Below, in pieces: positions 35,509 through 44,146 of a DNA stretch of 64,000 nucleotides (within the stretch, counting starts at the first letter, position 1; every line of letters begins with the position of its first letter). The position numbers and the translations under genes were made by a program. This DNA is from UBA4782 sp034430215 (lineage in GTDB: Bacteria; Chloroflexota; Anaerolineae; Anaerolineales; Anaerolineaceae): assembly GCA_034430215.1 (NCBI GenBank), contig DAOUFE010000027.1:1-64000 (forward strand). The letters are read 5' to 3'. The notes under the pieces were generated by a model that ran no database searches, was not told the DNA's origin, and was given only the letters and a program-made list of their open reading frames with translations.

Positions 35509-35515
35509 CCAATAA

Positions 35516-35540
35516 AAAAGACCGGAATAACCGGTCTTTT
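35516..35540 (-). terminator. Terminator of tRNA-Phe
   Basis: AAAAGACCGG (35516-35525) pairs with CCGGTCTTTT (35531-35540) around a 5-base loop; on the minus strand it follows the tRNA directly and is followed by more T residues. Confidence 0.85.
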
Positions 35541-35542
35541 TC

Positions 35543-35618
35543 TGGTGCCGAGGAACAGGATCGAACTGTTGACACCGCAATTTTCAGTCGCGTGCTCTAC
35601 CAACTGAGCTACCTCGGC
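35543..35618 (-). tRNA. tRNA-Phe (anticodon GAA)
   Basis: Acceptor GCCGAGG pairs with CCTCGGC, discriminator A and encoded CCA; anticodon loop CTGAAAA gives GAA. All arms pair well. Promoter: on the minus strand TTGACA (35660-35665), 17 bp, TAAAAT (35637-35642). A terminator follows. Confidence 0.97.
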
Positions 35619-35636
35619 ACTGCTTTAAGCATCAGG

Positions 35637-35665
35637 ATTTTACCTGTCCGACGCAACATTGTCAA
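35637..35665 (-). promoter_or_regulatory. tRNA-Phe promoter
   Basis: Consensus TTGACA (35660-35665) and TAAAAT (35637-35642), 17-bp spacer, 18 bases upstream of the tRNA 5' end. Confidence 0.75.
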
Positions 35666-35704
35666 GCATATCCTGGTAGGAAATCCTGAATCTTTAATAA
35701 TACT

Positions 35705-36583
35705 TTATGCCTCGGCAATTTGCGCTGCATGCATCGTGTTTTTCAGCAGCATTGCAATGGTCATTGGACCAACACCACCTGGAACTGGGGTTATTGCACC
35801 AGCTACTTCTTTTACCTCATCAAATGCCACATCACCCACCAGGCGGTAGCCTTTGGGTTTGCTGGCATCTTCAACTCTGTTGACACCAACGTCAATAACC
35901 ACTGCACCTGGTTTCACCCAATCAGCTTTGACCATCTCGGGGCGACCTACTGCTGCAACCAGCACATCGGCTCCTCGCACAATATCAGGTAAATTCTTGC
36001 TTCGAGAATGGCAAATGGTGACTGTTGCATTGGCTCGTACCAGAAGAAGCGCCACTGGCATACCCACAATGTTCGACCGCCCAAGCACCACCGCATTCAC
36101 TCCTTCCAATGTAGGAACATGTTCTGCGAGCAGATGCATTACTCCGGACGGAGTGCATGGAACGAACAATGGATCACGCCCTTTTTGAGCCAGGCGACCA
36201 ATATTGATAGGATGAAAGCCATCCACATCTTTTTCAACACGGATCGACCGCAGCACTTTTTCTTCATCCAGCCCAGATGGAAGAGGTAATTGCACTAGAA
36301 TACCATTTACTTTCGGATCGTCATTGAGATCGGCAACCAGTTTTTCCAGATCTGACTGGGACACATCAGCAGGCAGGACATGACCATAGGATTCAATACC
36401 AACTTGTGCACATGCTTTCTGTTTCGAGCGCACATAAACTTGCGAAGCAGGATTTTCTCCGACTAAAACGGTTGCGAGTCCTGGTCTTGCATGACCAGCA
36501 GCCACCCATTTATTAACATCTTCAGCTACTTTTGCACGAATTTGTTCAGCTACAGCAGTACCGTCAATAATTACAGCAGTCAT
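35705..36583 (-). CDS. folD: Bifunctional methylenetetrahydrofolate dehydrogenase/cyclohydrolase
   Basis: Interconverts 5,10-methylene- and 10-formyl-tetrahydrofolate, 292 aa. YVRSKQKACAQVGI carries the catalytic lysine; VQLPLPSGLDEEKVL and the dinucleotide-binding VLGRSNIVGMP motif are present, with the PGGVGPMTIAMLLKNT C-terminus. AAGGAG precedes the ATG. In an anaerobe it may also serve the C1 branch of an acetyl-CoA pathway, but no other such genes are in the window. Confidence 0.96.
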   Translation of the reverse strand: MTAVIIDGTAVAEQIRAKVAEDVNKWVAAGHARPGLATVLVGENPASQVYVRSKQKACAQVGIESYGHVLPADVSQSDLEKLVADLNDDPKVNGILVQLPLPSGLDEEKVLRSIRVEKDVDGFHPINIGRLAQKGRDPLFVPCTPSGVMHLLAEHVPTLEGVNAVVLGRSNIVGMPVALLLVRANATVTICHSRSKNLPDIVRGADVLVAAVGRPEMVKADWVKPGAVVIDVGVNRVEDASKPKGYRLVGDVAFDEVKEVAGAITPVPGGVGPMTIAMLLKNTMHAAQIAEA

Positions 36584-36707
36584 GTTTGCTCCTTATTATT
36601 TGTTCTGAAAATAATTGTAGCATAACTCATTGAACCCTAAAAATAATTCTTCTTTCCGGGTCATACCGTGTTGGTTTTTAAGCTATAATTCTTAACTTGG
36701 AGGTTTC

Positions 36708-38042
36708 ATGAGTAAACTTTGTGTCGTTGGAACCGGATACGTAGGTTTGGTAACGGGTGCCTGTTTTGCAGATCTCGGTAACAAGGTGATCTGTCTTGAT
36801 ATCGACGAAGAGCGGATTAATAAAGTAAAACAAGGGATCATGCCCATCTATGAACCCGGCCTTGAGCAGCTCGTTGCTCAAAACATACGTTCTGGAAGAT
36901 TGAGTTTTTCTTCTAACTATCAAGAAGGATTAAATCAAGCAGATTTTGTTTTCATCGCAGTCGGTACACCTTCAGGTGTAGATGGCGAAGCGGATCTTCA
37001 ATATGTACGGCAGGTGGCAGAGCAAATCGCCGATCTGGTTGACCATCCCATTATTGTTGTAAACAAATCCACCGTTCCTGTTGGTACGGGCGACTGGGTG
37101 GCAGATATTATCAAAAAACGCCGAAATGGACGACCACTTGAATTTCATGTAGTTTCTAATCCAGAATTCTTGCGTGAAGGTTCTGCGATCAGTGATTTCA
37201 TGATGCCTGATCGAGTTGTTCTTGGTTCCATTCATCGTCAATCAGCAGCTTTGGCTGCTCAATTGTATGCTCCTTTACGCTGCCCCATACTCATTACAGA
37301 TCTGCGCACTGCAGAAATGATCAAGTATGCTTCAAATGCTTTCCTTGCAACCCGCATCTCATTTATCAATGAAATTGCTAATATCTGTGATGAATTAGGC
37401 GCAGATGTGACAGAAGTAGCCCGAGGTATGGGTTTGGATAAACGTATCGGTCACTCATTTCTGGATGCTGGTCTGGGATGGGGTGGAAGCTGTTTTCCAA
37501 AGGACGTTAAAGCTTTAGCACACATGGCAGTTCTGCATGGAACGCAACCCCAACTTCTCCAGGCTGTTATGGATATAAACAGAAATCAGCGACGGAGAGC
37601 GGTCGTAAAATTACGAAAAGCCCTGGGTGGTTTAAACGATAAAACTATAGGTATTCTTGGGCTTTCCTTTAAACCAAACACGGATGATATCCGGGAAGCT
37701 CCCGCCCTCGAGATCATTCATCTCTTGATGAACGAAGGCGCAAATATTCAGGCATATGATCCTCAGGCAATGCCTGGCGTGGCGAAAATCATGCCTGCCA
37801 TAAAACTCTGCTCTGACCCATATCAGGTTGCGGAAAAAGCGGATGCACTGGTATTGGCTACAGAGTGGAATGAATTTAAACAATTGGATTTCGAACGGAT
37901 CCGTGAAATCATGAATGGATTGGTTGTTCTAGATGGACGTAATCTATGGGATCCTGATACCTTGCGAGGAATGGGCTTTACCTATTTTGGAGTAGGTAGG
38001 GGAACCATGAGCAACGGTAATAATGATGCGGATGGAAAATGA
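36708..38042 (+). CDS. ugd: UDP-glucose 6-dehydrogenase
   Basis: Oxidises UDP-glucose twice to UDP-glucuronate, 444 aa. GTGYVGLVTG (8-17) binds NAD, K206 in EMIKYASNAF and catalytic C262 in WGGSCFPKDV are in place. A related UDP-GlcNAc or UDP-ManNAc dehydrogenase would need a different pocket, which cannot be judged here. GGAGG precedes the ATG, with TATAAT at about 36684. Feeds cell-surface polysaccharide synthesis. Confidence 0.9.
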   Translation: MSKLCVVGTGYVGLVTGACFADLGNKVICLDIDEERINKVKQGIMPIYEPGLEQLVAQNIRSGRLSFSSNYQEGLNQADFVFIAVGTPSGVDGEADLQYVRQVAEQIADLVDHPIIVVNKSTVPVGTGDWVADIIKKRRNGRPLEFHVVSNPEFLREGSAISDFMMPDRVVLGSIHRQSAALAAQLYAPLRCPILITDLRTAEMIKYASNAFLATRISFINEIANICDELGADVTEVARGMGLDKRIGHSFLDAGLGWGGSCFPKDVKALAHMAVLHGTQPQLLQAVMDINRNQRRRAVVKLRKALGGLNDKTIGILGLSFKPNTDDIREAPALEIIHLLMNEGANIQAYDPQAMPGVAKIMPAIKLCSDPYQVAEKADALVLATEWNEFKQLDFERIREIMNGLVVLDGRNLWDPDTLRGMGFTYFGVGRGTMSNGNNDADGK

Positions 38043-38045
38043 GCG

Positions 38046-38054
38046 TGTTATAAT
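38046..38054 (+). promoter_or_regulatory. Extended -10 promoter of the partner-switching module
   Basis: TGT-TATAAT (hexamer 38049-38054), an extended -10 element, lies 43 bases before the STAS gene start. Confidence 0.55.
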
Positions 38055-38097
38055 TTTTAAGATTATTTCCGGCTGAAAATCTGATGGAGGAATGGAA

Positions 38098-38433
38098 ATG
38101 GATATAACCAACACCCCGTACAAACACTGTGATCTGGTAAAAATTACCGGAAGAGTTGACAGTGCAACCTCTCCCAAATTAGGTGAGGTATTGGATAAGA
38201 TCATCGAAGAGGGTAGATTCAAGATTGTTTTGGATTTGAGTGAGCTAGATTTTATTTCCAGCGCCGGATTACGCGAATTAATCACCACCCAGAAAGTATG
38301 TAAACGATATAACCGGGGTGAAGTCATTCTTGCCCAGGTTCCAGAAAAGATCCTTTACACGCTTGATCTGGCAGGGTTTACTAAATTATTCCGTATTACG
38401 AATGATGTTATTAGTGCCGTAGGGAATTTGTAG
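38098..38433 (+). CDS. Anti-sigma factor antagonist (STAS domain)
   Basis: 111 aa, one STAS domain (RsbV/SpoIIAA type) with the phosphorylatable serine in DFISSAGLREL. When dephosphorylated it would bind the kinase encoded next and release that kinase's target. ATG 38098 is preferred over 38092 because GGAGG lies 7 bases upstream. First gene of the three-gene module. Confidence 0.9.
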   Translation: MDITNTPYKHCDLVKITGRVDSATSPKLGEVLDKIIEEGRFKIVLDLSELDFISSAGLRELITTQKVCKRYNRGEVILAQVPEKILYTLDLAGFTKLFRITNDVISAVGNL

Positions 38434-38447
38434 CCATTAACACTCTA

Positions 38448-38870
38448 ATGACCACCGTGACATTTCCAGGTCGTTATGACAGCCTGGTGGAAATTGCAAA
38501 ATTCGTCAACGAAGCTGCAAGACAAGCTGGTTTTTCTAATTTAGAACAATACCAGGTCGAGACATCTGTTGATGAGGCTTGCACCAATATCATCGATTAT
38601 GCCTATCAGGGTGAAAATAAAGGCGATATCGAATGTACGTGTTTAGTTGAACCAGATGAGCTTACCGTGATCCTGGTTGATCACGGTAAGCCTTTCAATC
38701 CTGAATATATCCCAATACCCGATACCAATGCCTCGCTTGATGAAAGAAATACGCAAGGGTTGGGTTTGTACATCATGCGTCAATGGATGGATGAAATTCA
38801 TTTTGAATTTACAAAGGATTGTGGCAATATATTGCGCATGGTGAAGCGTAAAGAGAAAAAACCTTGCTAG
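38448..38870 (+). CDS. Serine kinase / anti-sigma factor (RsbW-type)
   Basis: 140 aa GHKL ATPase. N box VDEACTNIIDYAYQ, G1 box DHGKPFNP and G2 box GLGLYIMRQWMDE are visible. It should phosphorylate the upstream STAS protein and bind a regulatory target. No sigma factor gene lies in the module, so the output is unknown. Its stop overlaps the next start by 7 bp. Confidence 0.9.
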   Translation: MTTVTFPGRYDSLVEIAKFVNEAARQAGFSNLEQYQVETSVDEACTNIIDYAYQGENKGDIECTCLVEPDELTVILVDHGKPFNPEYIPIPDTNASLDERNTQGLGLYIMRQWMDEIHFEFTKDCGNILRMVKRKEKKPC

Positions 38871-41800
38871 AGAATGGCGCGTTTTCTCATCCTTCAGTTT
38901 GGAGCCCCCTCTTCAAGTTGGGTGAGCGCTTGCTGAAACAGCCTGATACCAGCCATCAATGTAAGGCAATTATTACTCACATTCAAAAACATTTGCCAGT
39001 AAAAGCTCAATTATGGTTGGCGTCACCTTTCTATCCATTGCCAGGTGAACCCCCTGTTCCCCTTATCGATGAAAAATTAACCCCTTCACCTATTCTGCAA
39101 GCACAAAGAGAAAAAAGAGGGCTTTCGGGTGATGGTACCAATTTTCGTGCTCTGACACCTGCTTCTGCTTGTTCAGCAGATTGCTGGATCATACCCATGA
39201 TCGAAGAGAAGAACCTTCTGGGTGTGATTTTGGTTGAGTTCACAGATAAGAACGCAGCCAACAAGGAGAACCTGTCGTATCTTGAAGCATTGGCTGCTTT
39301 TGCTGCACTTTCGCTGCAGGTGACTCGACAGGCATATCTTAAGAACTGGCGAAATGAGCAACTTTCATTGGTAAGCTCTGTCAGTGATCAGATCGCCAAT
39401 GTACAAAACCTCGATGAATTATGTGCCCGCGTCGTCCATTTGATCCAGAAGGCATTTCATTATTATTTTGTTGCAATTTTTACTATCGAACCTGACAGTA
39501 AGATCCTAAACTTTAAAGCATCATCCAGCAGTAAAAGGGAAACAGTACGCCCCAGGTTGGATGTTCGATTTGGTGAAGGCATCGTAGGCTATGTTGCTGA
39601 ATCAGGTATCGAATTCATTGTCCCTGATGTCGAAATTGAGGAACAATATCAGTTCACCAATTATCTTCCCGAAACCCGCTCTGAAATAGCTTTGCCTTTG
39701 CGTGTCGAAAATCGCGTTCTGGGTGTTCTAGATGTGCAAAGTAATAAGCCAGATGCATTTCATGAAAACGATCTTCTCGTTTTGCGTGCCCTGGCAGATA
39801 ACATTGCGGTTGCCATTGAAAGCGCCAGAATGTATAACTGCCTGCAAGAACGAGCAGAACAGATCAGCGCAGTGTTTGAAGTAAGCCGTGCGATAAACTC
39901 AATTCTAGAAATCGACCCGCTCTTGGATAAAGTTGTTGAACTGATCCATAAACATTTTAATTTCCCCTATGTTCACCTTTTCACCGTTCATCAGGGACGA
40001 AAGAAGATCATTTACCGGACAGGTAGTGGCGCTCGCAGTTCAGCTATGCGAGATTCCGGCTTTGCATACGATATAGATTCGGATTACGGACTCATTCCCT
40101 GGGCTGTGCAGGAAAGTAGAACAGTTCTTGTGAATGATGTGGAGAAAGAGGAACGCTATCGCCCCTCTCCCCTTCCACCAGAAAATACACGTTCTGAAAT
40201 GGCAGTTCCGCTTTCATTTGCTGGTACTGTCTTCGGTGTACTGGATATCCAGAGCGATGTACCAGATGCATTTACAGAGGATGACAAGTCCATTATTGAA
40301 ACGTTGGCAGGAAGTATTGCTATTGCTATTCGGAATGCCAACCTTTATCGGGCTGAACAATGGCGCCGAGAAGTAGCTGATAGCTTTCGTGATGTTGCTG
40401 GCATGATCTCATCGAATATTGTCCTTGATCAGTTGTTGGATACGATTCTTACCCGATTGGAAGCCAGCCTTCCATGTGAAACTTCTGCTATTTGGTTATT
40501 AAGTGATGATGGATCAAATCTCGATGACCAAAAGCCTATGCGTCTGGCATCCTGTCATGGTGTGACTGATAATGAAATACTTAAAGTAGCTACAGAAGAT
40601 GAAAATGTCAGAAACTGGTTAAGACGAGCAACAGACTCCAAAGAACCGATCATACGGAAATCGGATGATCCCTATGGTCCACTTGGAAAAGCCTTAGGAT
40701 TTGAGCCGGATTATTCTTCCATCGCTGCACCGTTACGTGCAGGAGATGAAACACTGGGTGCCCTTACACTTGCCCATCATACCAGCGGGCGATATGGATC
40801 CGAAGCAGCATTGATTTCAGCAACCTTCGCCAGTTATGCCGCTGTCGCCATTCAAAATGCGCGCTTTTTTAGTCAGGCTCAAGATCAGGCATGGATCTCT
40901 ACCGTGCTGCTCCAAGTTGCTTCTGCCAGCCAGACTGCTACAAATCCCGATGAATTACTAAACACAATCACCCGTCTGACCCCACTATTAGTGGGGGTGA
41001 AGAAATGCGCTACTTTCTTATTGGATGAAACCACAAGAAGTTATCTCCTAAAATCGTGGTATGGCTTTGAGGTACCAGGAGATTCACTTATTATCCCTGA
41101 GCAAAAAAGCCTGGCTTTTCTTGAAATGAAAGCTCGCATGGAACCCATTTTCCTTCAAGATATTGAATTGGAAATTTTGCTTCCATATCAATCGAACAAC
41201 AACAATGAAACGAAAATTCTGTTTCCTCTGGCAGCACATGGCACAATCTTTGGCGCACTTCTAGTAATTCATGAACCTTCTGGACAGCATTTGGCAGAAC
41301 AATCTTTCAATAATGAGAAGCTTGCTATCTTGCAGGGGATTTCTCATCAAGCAGCAACCTTGCTGGAAAACTTGTTGCTGATCGAAGCACGGAACCAAGA
41401 AAGTTACGTTACTGAAGTTCTTTTACAAGTGGCGCAAGCTGTAGTCAGCCAGAATGACTTGATGGATATTTTGGAAAACATCATCCAGATGATGCCCATC
41501 CTGGTTGGCATCGATATAAGTATTGTTTATTTATGGGATGAAAACACTTACAAGTATCAACCTGCGAAAGCAGCAGCCATTAAAACAGAATGGGTCGAGA
41601 AAATGATGAACAAATCATTTTCTGCAGGTGAAAATCCATTACTGGATCAGGTTCGGCTGAGAGATAAACCAGTTTTCTATCCAATGGCTTCAGATGATAT
41701 TGACCTGGACGAATGGCAAAACTTTATCTGTTTTGATTTGGATGATGAAGAACGCGAAGCGTTTGAACAACAGAATACCCCCTTCTTTCTAGGTTTTCCT

Positions 41801-42718
41801 CTATCAATGAAAGGGGATTTTTACGGTGTGCTTCTGGCAAAAGAGCGCCAGGCTTCTCCTTCAGTACGCGAAAAACGATTGGAGATCATCAATGGCATCG
41901 CCCAGCAGATTTCTCTGGCGATTCAAAATGAACACTTCAACCGTGAGCGCGTCAACCAAGTTAGAATAAACAGCGAGATTCAATTTGCCCGTCGCATTCA
42001 AGAAAATTTCCTGCCCGAAAGCCTGCCTGAAGTACCTGGTTGGTCGTTAGCTATCCGTTGGAAGACAGTTAGAGAGGTTGGCGGTGATTTTTATGATATC
42101 TACCAGCTTCCTGATGGCAGAATCGTGCTTGTGATCGCAGATGTTTCTGATAAAGGAATGCCTGCTGCACTTTATATGACAGTCACTCGCACGTTGATCC
42201 GCAGTTATGCGGCAGAGTTAAGAACCCCTGCAGAGATCCTGCAGAAAGTAAATGATCAGCTTACTTCAGAGCGAAAAACAGCCATGTTCGTAACCGCTGT
42301 CGTCGCGCTGCTCGATCCCAAGAATGGTATTTTAACCCTATCCAATGCAGGACATAATCCCCCCATGATCCTCAGAAACAAAAAGGGGAAAGTTGAACGA
42401 ATACCTCATGGTGGAATAGCTCTCGGAGTAACGGAAGATTGCCAATTGATCAATTACTCCACCATTCTGGCTCCTGGTGACAGCCTGCTTATGTATACCG
42501 ATGGACTGACAGACGCGATTTCAAGCGAGGGGGAATCTTTCGGTGAGGAACGGCTTGTTACTTTGCTGAAAAACCTAAATAAAAAACCAGCAGCTTTGCT
42601 GCTGGAAGAGATTGAAAAAGAAATATCCATTTTTGCGAAAGATATTCCTGCCATCGATGACGTAACAATGGTTGCTATTGCCAGGAATATCCCCGAACTA
42701 TCACTCCCCGAAAAATAA
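38864..42718 (+). CDS. Multi-GAF PP2C-type phosphatase (SpoIIE/RsbU-like)
   Basis: 1284 aa, unusually large. About six GAF-like domains occupy residues 40-1030, several with the LRVENRVLGVLDVQS or VPLSFAGTVFGVLDIQS signature strand, followed by a linker helix and a SpoIIE-type PP2C phosphatase (about 1075-1275) with GGDFYDI, IADVSDKGMPAAL and SNAGHNPP motifs. It would dephosphorylate the STAS protein in response to small ligands or light/redox sensed by the GAF domains. Start is TTG at 38864, overlapping the kinase gene by 7 bp. No membrane segment is seen. It overlaps the converging FtsB-like gene by 18 bp. Confidence 0.88.
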   Translation: MLENGAFSHPSVWSPLFKLGERLLKQPDTSHQCKAIITHIQKHLPVKAQLWLASPFYPLPGEPPVPLIDEKLTPSPILQAQREKRGLSGDGTNFRALTPASACSADCWIIPMIEEKNLLGVILVEFTDKNAANKENLSYLEALAAFAALSLQVTRQAYLKNWRNEQLSLVSSVSDQIANVQNLDELCARVVHLIQKAFHYYFVAIFTIEPDSKILNFKASSSSKRETVRPRLDVRFGEGIVGYVAESGIEFIVPDVEIEEQYQFTNYLPETRSEIALPLRVENRVLGVLDVQSNKPDAFHENDLLVLRALADNIAVAIESARMYNCLQERAEQISAVFEVSRAINSILEIDPLLDKVVELIHKHFNFPYVHLFTVHQGRKKIIYRTGSGARSSAMRDSGFAYDIDSDYGLIPWAVQESRTVLVNDVEKEERYRPSPLPPENTRSEMAVPLSFAGTVFGVLDIQSDVPDAFTEDDKSIIETLAGSIAIAIRNANLYRAEQWRREVADSFRDVAGMISSNIVLDQLLDTILTRLEASLPCETSAIWLLSDDGSNLDDQKPMRLASCHGVTDNEILKVATEDENVRNWLRRATDSKEPIIRKSDDPYGPLGKALGFEPDYSSIAAPLRAGDETLGALTLAHHTSGRYGSEAALISATFASYAAVAIQNARFFSQAQDQAWISTVLLQVASASQTATNPDELLNTITRLTPLLVGVKKCATFLLDETTRSYLLKSWYGFEVPGDSLIIPEQKSLAFLEMKARMEPIFLQDIELEILLPYQSNNNNETKILFPLAAHGTIFGALLVIHEPSGQHLAEQSFNNEKLAILQGISHQAATLLENLLLIEARNQESYVTEVLLQVAQAVVSQNDLMDILENIIQMMPILVGIDISIVYLWDENTYKYQPAKAAAIKTEWVEKMMNKSFSAGENPLLDQVRLRDKPVFYPMASDDIDLDEWQNFICFDLDDEEREAFEQQNTPFFLGFPLSMKGDFYGVLLAKERQASPSVREKRLEIINGIAQQISLAIQNEHFNRERVNQVRINSEIQFARRIQENFLPESLPEVPGWSLAIRWKTVREVGGDFYDIYQLPDGRIVLVIADVSDKGMPAALYMTVTRTLIRSYAAELRTPAEILQKVNDQLTSERKTAMFVTAVVALLDPKNGILTLSNAGHNPPMILRNKKGKVERIPHGGIALGVTEDCQLINYSTILAPGDSLLMYTDGLTDAISSEGESFGEERLVTLLKNLNKKPAALLLEEIEKEISIFAKDIPAIDDVTMVAIARNIPELSLPEK

Positions 42719-43084
42719 AACTTTCCAGATTTCCCAATTCTTTGCTGCAACAACGGTTGGTACCGGGGTTGGGGTGTGGATGATTTGAGTACCTTCGGGA
42801 GGAATGAGAACGACAACTACATCACCAGGTTTTGCCATATGCCCCTGTTCGCGTGCCCACTCATCTACTGCCTTATCAGATTGGGCATAAGCGATCTTAT
42901 CTTTTAGACGGGCATTTTCCCTCATTGAGTAATCATACTGCGTCTGGGCAATTTCCAACTGGCTTTTTAGCTTGAACAATTCTGACAGGCGCGAATTCAT
43001 ATCCATCATGAGAAACCCGACGATAATCAGCACTCCAACCAGCAGTATCTGCTTTTTTTCGATCTTTGGACGCTTTTTCTCCAT
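42701..43084 (-). CDS. Septum formation initiator family protein (DivIC/FtsB-like)
   Basis: 127 aa. Basic N-terminus, one membrane helix (about 10-28) and a coiled-coil (about 28-68) ending in QGHMAKPGDVVVVLIP, the pattern of FtsB/DivIC proteins that stabilise the division complex FtsQ-FtsL. Start at 43084 because TAAGAT lies 6 bases upstream with TTGCGC 17 bp before it; an ATG at 43090 is adjacent to the -10 box and less likely. Overlaps the 3' end of the SpoIIE-type gene by 18 bp. Confidence 0.8.
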   Translation of the reverse strand: MEKKRPKIEKKQILLVGVLIIVGFLMMDMNSRLSELFKLKSQLEIAQTQYDYSMRENARLKDKIAYAQSDKAVDEWAREQGHMAKPGDVVVVLIPPEGTQIIHTPTPVPTVVAAKNWEIWKVLFFGE

Positions 43085-43090
43085 ACGCAT

Positions 43091-43119
43091 ATCTTACACG
43101 AAACAGAATCATTGCGCAA
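43091..43119 (-). promoter_or_regulatory. Promoter of the FtsB-like gene, leaderless arrangement
   Basis: Minus strand TTGCGC (43114-43119), 17 bp, TAAGAT (43091-43096), then 6 bases to the ATG at 43084. Confidence 0.6.
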
Positions 43120-43223
43120 GACGACAAGAAAATTCTTTTCTCTTAATGGGAGAAGCTGGATGAGGGGCAATCCATGAATAATTGGTATCAACCCAAAAAC
43201 AAAATTTGAAATCTACTTTTAAA

Positions 43224-43249
43224 TACAAAAACCCGCAATTTTCATTGCG
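43224..43249 (-). terminator. Terminator of tRNA-Leu
   Basis: Minus strand: CGCAAT, loop GAAA, ATTGCG (43234-43249) followed by GGTTTTTG, a T-run directly after the tRNA. Confidence 0.75.
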
Positions 43250-43255
43250 AGTCAG

Positions 43256-43339
43256 TGCCGAAGGAGGGATTTGAACCCTCACGAGGAAATTCCCACTACG
43301 CCCTGAACGTAGCGCGTCTGCCAATTCCGCCACTTCGGC
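43256..43339 (-). tRNA. tRNA-Leu (anticodon CAG)
   Basis: Acceptor GCCGAAG pairs with CTTCGGC; anticodon stem CTACG/CGTAG around TTCAGGG gives CAG; the extended variable arm is present, typical of class II tRNAs. CCA is not encoded. Promoter on the minus strand: TTGACA (43373-43378), 16 bp, TACAAT (43351-43356). Confidence 0.96.
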
Positions 43340-43350
43340 TGGTAGGAAGT

Positions 43351-43378
43351 ATTGTATCGGATTTTGCCGTTTTGTCAA
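43351..43378 (-). promoter_or_regulatory. tRNA-Leu promoter
   Basis: Minus strand TTGACA (43373-43378) and TACAAT (43351-43356), 16-bp spacer, 11 bases before the tRNA 5' end. Confidence 0.75.
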
Positions 43379-43444
43379 TGCAAATTGAGGCAAGATGTTT
43401 TTGATTGAAAAGAATGTAACAAATGATCAATTATTTGATCCGTT

Positions 43445-43479
43445 AAAAAGTCAGGGCGAAAGGATTACCTTTCGCCCTG
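43445..43479 (-). terminator. Terminator of the OsmC gene
   Basis: CAGGGCGAAAGG (43452-43463) pairs with 43468-43479 over 12 bp; on the minus strand it is followed by ACTTTTTAA. Confidence 0.9.
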
Positions 43480-43500
43480 CTTCTTTTCTCTTACCAGGTT

Positions 43501-43935
43501 CTAGTTTAGTTGAACCACACGGGTTCCCGCGCTCAAAGTATCACTCACCGGGCAACGGCTTTCCATAAATTTCTTGAACTCTTCTATCTTCTCTTCAGGT
43601 GAATTGGATTTGATATTAATGGTATACCGGATATCCTGGAATCCTGGCCTTACACCTTCTTTTCCTTTCAAGAAACCGTCAGTATCCAGATCGCCTTCCG
43701 ATTCTACCCAGATATCCTGCAGGTCAATACCTTTTGCTTTGGCAAATGCTGCCCCTACGATTACCAGGCACGATCCCAAAGAAACCAGCAAATTTTCGAC
43801 TGGATTAACACCTTTATCTGTACCCCCTAAACTTTCTGGTTCATCAAGAACCAGTTTGAAGTCACGCACTTCATTTACTACTTCCAGACCACCATTTCCT
43901 TTTCTGGAAACTGCTTTAAAAGTTGTTTTTGCCAT
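43501..43935 (-). CDS. OsmC family protein (peroxiredoxin-like)
   Basis: 144 aa, matches the OsmC/Ohr fold. Two conserved cysteines, in SLGSCLVIVGAAFAKA and ESRCPVSDTL, sit where the peroxidatic and resolving residues lie in this family, so it probably reduces organic hydroperoxides. AAGGAG precedes the ATG. Divergent from coaE; the 210-bp gap between them holds TGTCA/TGACA repeats. Confidence 0.9.
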   Translation of the reverse strand: MAKTTFKAVSRKGNGGLEVVNEVRDFKLVLDEPESLGGTDKGVNPVENLLVSLGSCLVIVGAAFAKAKGIDLQDIWVESEGDLDTDGFLKGKEGVRPGFQDIRYTINIKSNSPEEKIEEFKKFMESRCPVSDTLSAGTRVVQLN

Positions 43936-44019
43936 AATTCTTTCTCCTTGAGTCTATAGCGAATTTCTCGCTTAATTTTTCAAACCAAATAATAAAAGAT
44001 ATTTCCTTTTCTTGCCAGA

Positions 44020-44110
44020 TGACAAAGTTTACCTATTTTGTCTTATATTTGTCACTTATTCTATGCGAATATGTCATATGTTTGACAATAATTTATGCAA
44101 AGACTAAAAT
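44020..44110 (+). promoter_or_regulatory. coaE promoter with TGTCA/TGACA repeats
   Basis: TTGACA (44082-44087), 17 bp, TAAAAT (44105-44110) gives a near-consensus promoter for coaE. The -35 overlaps an inverted repeat TGTCA-N6-TGACA (44072-44076 / 44083-44087). A second inverted pair, GACAAA (44021-44026) and TTTGTC (44037-44042), and TTTGTCA (44048-44054) lie upstream towards OsmC. A shared regulator is possible. Confidence 0.6.
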
Positions 44111-44146
44111 GACTGTGGCTGATTTTTTGCAACTGGATACTCCAAT

